The notes below the pieces were generated by a model. That model was not told where the DNA came from and searched no databases. It worked only from the letters and a program-made list of their open reading frames with translations. Position numbers and translations under genes: made by a program. 64,000 nt of DNA from contig NC_016620.1 in assembly GCF_000210915.2 (NCBI RefSeq), positions 2,356,001 to 2,420,000 of the forward strand. Direction: 5' to 3'. Each line of letters starts with the position of its first letter. Position 1 is the stretch's first letter. Positions 61,425 through 64,000 of the stretch are shown here, piece by piece. This DNA comes from Halobacteriovorax marinus SJ (GTDB lineage: Bacteria > Bdellovibrionota > Bacteriovoracia > Bacteriovoracales > Bacteriovoracaceae).

Positions 61425-63698
61425 TTATTTAACCGCCGTGAGCTTTTCGCCTTTTTGCATGTGAATCATATCATTTAGAATAAAGAGAGCTTCTTCTAGA
61501 CCTGCATCTTGTCTAAGTTGCTTAGTCCAATCATCATTACGATCTTTGAAGTCTTTCTTCCACTTCTTCTCATCACCTTTTTTAATCTCTTCATGCATAC
61601 GAACACTATCTTCGTAAAATGAAACCATTAGATCTTTATTTTGCTCATCTAACTTTAGTTTTTCAGACATTTCTTTATTTAACTTATCTTCTTTAATTAC
61701 TTTTTGCATATTTAAAGAAACTTTTGTGTCCTCTCTTCTCTTTGTTAAATACTCTACCGATTCTTGAATTTTAGAGAATCTCTTAGAGCTCTTAACCCTC
61801 TTAGAACTTCTCTTCTTAAGAGTTGAAAGATCATACTTATTCTTATCCCAGTGCTTAAATGTGAGCGGCTGAACTCTATCCCAAGGAAGAGCATATTCTA
61901 AATCTTGCTCTCTACTCTTTGTATATTCATAAGGATCTGGAATAGTAATATCTGGAGTTACACCTTTAAATTGAGTTGACCCACCAGTTACTCTATAGAA
62001 CTTTTGGATTGTTACTTTTAGTGCTCCCATTTCTCCACCAAGAAGTTGCTGAATAGGTCCATGGTTTAAGTTTAAAACTGCTTGAACAGTTCCCTTACCG
62101 TGAGAGTGAGCCCCACCTACAATTACAGCTCTACCATAATCTTGTAATGCTGCTGCTAAAATTTCTGACGCCGAAGCTGAGAATCTATTCGTCATAACAA
62201 TCAATGGTCCAGCATAAGTTACTGAAGAGTCAGTGTCGTTTAATACATCTACTTTTCCATCGTGATTTTTAATCTGAACAATTGGACCTTTTTCGATAAA
62301 TAGACCAGACATCTGCTTGGCGTCTTCAAGAGCTCCACCACCATTATTTCTAAGGTCTAAAATTACACCATCAACGCCTTTAGTTTTAATTCTCTCAAGC
62401 TCTGCTCTAACATCAGCTGTACAATTTATTGATGAATTTTCAAAATCTCTATAAAACTTTGGTACGTGAATATAGCCAACCTTTAATCCAAGACCTTTTA
62501 ACTCTAAGACAGAAGATTTCGCGAATGACTCACCAATCTGAACAACGTCTCTTTCGATCTCAATTTGCTTTCTAGAACCGTCAGCTTTCTTAACCTTCAG
62601 TTTTACGATTGTTCCCTTCTTTCCCCTAATATATCTAACAGCATCGTCAACACGCATACCTACGAGGTCTACAAAGTCACCTGTCTCTTGCCCAACAGCT
62701 AGAATTAAGTCATCAACTTCTAATTCCTTCTGTCTCCAAGCAGCTCCACCAGGAACAATTTTAACAACCTTGATATATGGATCTTCTTCCGAGAGAACTG
62801 CTCCGATCCCTTCTAAACTTCCAGAGATATCAATGTCGAAGTCTTCTTTTCTCTTTGGTGGAAGGTATTGTGTATGTGGATCATAAATTGAAGCTATTGC
62901 ATTAAAGAATTTTTCTTCGTAGTCATTTCTATCATCTTTCATAAGACGGCTAAAGAAACTCTTATATTTTTTAGAAATTCCTTCATGAGCTTTTTTTCTA
63001 ATTTGAGCATCTGTTAGGATCTCTACCTTCTCTTCTTTCTTGGCCTTCTTCTTTTTCTTATCTTTTTTCTTATCATCTTTTTTAGGATTCTTTAATTCAT
63101 CCTGCTCTTCTTTCAAACTTAGGTATCTATTTAAAGTTGCCTGCTTAAAAACTTTTCTCCAGTGATTCTTAAGTTCTTTGTGATTCTTAGAGAAGTCTCT
63201 TTTTTCAGGATCTAGCTCTAAGCTCTCATCTAAAGACCAATCGAATTCTTTCTTAAAAATTTCTTGCCTTACCTTATCTACTTCAACAACTCTTTCTCTA
63301 AAGATTTTAATCGCATCATTAACTAATGAATGCTTACCTGAGAGCATTTCATTGTGCATCTCACCTTTATACTTACTGAGAAGCTTAACATCACTCTTTA
63401 AGAAGAATTGCTTACCGTAGTCTATCTTCTTAAAGAATTGATCATAGGCCTTCACCGATAGATCATTATTAATTTTTAACTTTCTATAATGATAAGTCTC
63501 AAGAGCATTTCTTAGGATATTTCCAATAATCTTTTCTTTTTTTACATTTGGAACAATGTCGGCAGTAATTAAATCTACACTTCTCGCTTCTTCCTTCTTT
63601 TTAAAACTCGTTTGAGCCAATTTCTTAGGTTCTTTAGCATTAATTTGAAGGCTTAAAACAAGCGATAAAATTAATAGAAAATTTAATCTTCTTTTCAT
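61425..63698 (-). CDS. prc: carboxy-terminal processing protease (S41, Prc/Tsp-like)
   Basis: A 757-residue secreted protein with signal peptide (LNFLLILSLVLSLQINA). A Tsp N-terminal region is followed by a PDZ domain (GSLEGIGAVLSEEDPYIKVV to about 375), then the S41 core with LDLRNNGGGALEDA, RFSASASEILAAALQDYGRA and the Lys in GKGTVQ. It degrades or trims periplasmic proteins from their C-terminus. A lysine-rich low-complexity insert (KKDDKKKDKKKKK) lies near 215. It leads the operon. Confidence 0.95.
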   Translation of the reverse strand: MKRRLNFLLILSLVLSLQINAKEPKKLAQTSFKKKEEARSVDLITADIVPNVKKEKIIGNILRNALETYHYRKLKINNDLSVKAYDQFFKKIDYGKQFFLKSDVKLLSKYKGEMHNEMLSGKHSLVNDAIKIFRERVVEVDKVRQEIFKKEFDWSLDESLELDPEKRDFSKNHKELKNHWRKVFKQATLNRYLSLKEEQDELKNPKKDDKKKDKKKKKAKKEEKVEILTDAQIRKKAHEGISKKYKSFFSRLMKDDRNDYEEKFFNAIASIYDPHTQYLPPKRKEDFDIDISGSLEGIGAVLSEEDPYIKVVKIVPGGAAWRQKELEVDDLILAVGQETGDFVDLVGMRVDDAVRYIRGKKGTIVKLKVKKADGSRKQIEIERDVVQIGESFAKSSVLELKGLGLKVGYIHVPKFYRDFENSSINCTADVRAELERIKTKGVDGVILDLRNNGGGALEDAKQMSGLFIEKGPIVQIKNHDGKVDVLNDTDSSVTYAGPLIVMTNRFSASASEILAAALQDYGRAVIVGGAHSHGKGTVQAVLNLNHGPIQQLLGGEMGALKVTIQKFYRVTGGSTQFKGVTPDITIPDPYEYTKSREQDLEYALPWDRVQPLTFKHWDKNKYDLSTLKKRSSKRVKSSKRFSKIQESVEYLTKRREDTKVSLNMQKVIKEDKLNKEMSEKLKLDEQNKDLMVSFYEDSVRMHEEIKKGDEKKWKKDFKDRNDDWTKQLRQDAGLEEALFILNDMIHMQKGEKLTAVK

Positions 63699-63859
63699 TT
63701 CTTCTCCGACTTAGACTATTTAGAATTGCGATAGTCCTGTAATTTTACATCTTTATATGATACGTGCAAAATACAACACCATAAAGTGAGAAAAATATCA
63801 CAGATAAGAAAATTAATTGTTATGGGAATGTCAAAATATTAACGTAGCAAAGTATTCGG

Positions 63860-64000
63860 CTATTTAAGCAACTCTTCACACTCTCCTAATACATTTATAC
63901 GATAAACCTCTGCATCCTTAATTGCCTTCTTTAAGAGGTCTGTATAATTGTGTTCAGTTGCAAAGTTCTCCATATACTTATAATCGGCTTTTATAACTGG
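63860..64000 (-). CDS. C-terminal part of an unidentified gene (partial)
   Basis: The last 46 codons of a minus-strand gene whose start lies beyond the window; the stop is at 63860-63862. The sequence is helical and charged (YKYMENFATEHNYTDLLKKA, ending GECEELLK). It loosely recalls the C-terminal end of AMP-forming long-chain acyl-CoA synthetases, but this is not enough for a call. Confidence 0.55.
   Translation of the reverse strand, partial: PVIKADYKYMENFATEHNYTDLLKKAIKDAEVYRINVLGECEELLK

Overview
The window is AT-rich, gene-dense DNA from a Gram-negative bacterium. Lipoprotein signal peptides, an outer-membrane usher-like barrel, a heptosyltransferase, a MltD-type transglycosylase, ExbB/ExbD and PilT all point to a double membrane. 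The base composition, the many secreted hydrolases, degenerate signalling domains and short intergenic gaps suggest a low-GC Bdellovibrionota member of the Bacteriovorax/Halobacteriovorax kind. This is an inference from style; no 16S or other marker gene is present. No rRNA, tRNA, CRISPR array, transposase or prophage gene was seen, so this looks like ordinary chromosome.

Layout. 1-10.2 kb: a truncated beta-propeller lipoprotein, an Hpt-like protein, a coupled zinc metallopeptidase/ATP-grasp pair, a receiver protein, START, ParB-like and TatD proteins, tcdA, rlmN, and a trypsin-like lipoprotein. 10.3-15 kb: a large U32 protein and a CocE-like lipoprotein. 15.2-19.9 kb: a non-canonical chaperone-usher pilus locus built on DUF4402 subunits, with its own terminator and leader hairpin. 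20-27.6 kb: ATP-grasp, NlpC/P60-like, nitroreductase, MFS, phosphoesterase, L,D-transpeptidase and endonuclease I. 27.7-33.2 kb: a complete Dpp/Opp-type peptide importer. 33.3-38.4 kb: a secreted protein behind a sigma-54-like promoter, a PilZ-like and a degenerate HD-GYP protein, and gamma-glutamyltransferase. 38.6-45.5 kb: the complete pstSCAB-phoU-phoB-phoR operon with a Pho-box-like repeat. 45.5-64 kb: secreted unknowns, HPF, ExbB/ExbD, glycosyltransferases, MltD, an outer-membrane barrel, an enolase-superfamily epimerase, a J-domain protein next to a divergent adenosine-deaminase-like enzyme, a papain-like protease with pilT, and a Prc protease operon.

How it works together. Several products act on peptidoglycan and its peptides: L,D-transpeptidase, MltD, NlpC/P60, Prc, Ala-Glu-type epimerase, gamma-glutamyltransferase and the peptide importer. 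Others act on macromolecules outside the cell: endonuclease I and the trypsin- and papain-like proteases. This would suit a predator or scavenger that digests other cells.

The least ordinary items are the DUF4402 pilus locus, the metallopeptidase/ATP-grasp pair, the J-domain/deaminase pair, a hairpin that hides a ribosome-binding site at 9128-9166, and repeated hairpins placed across the overlapping stop codons of convergent genes.
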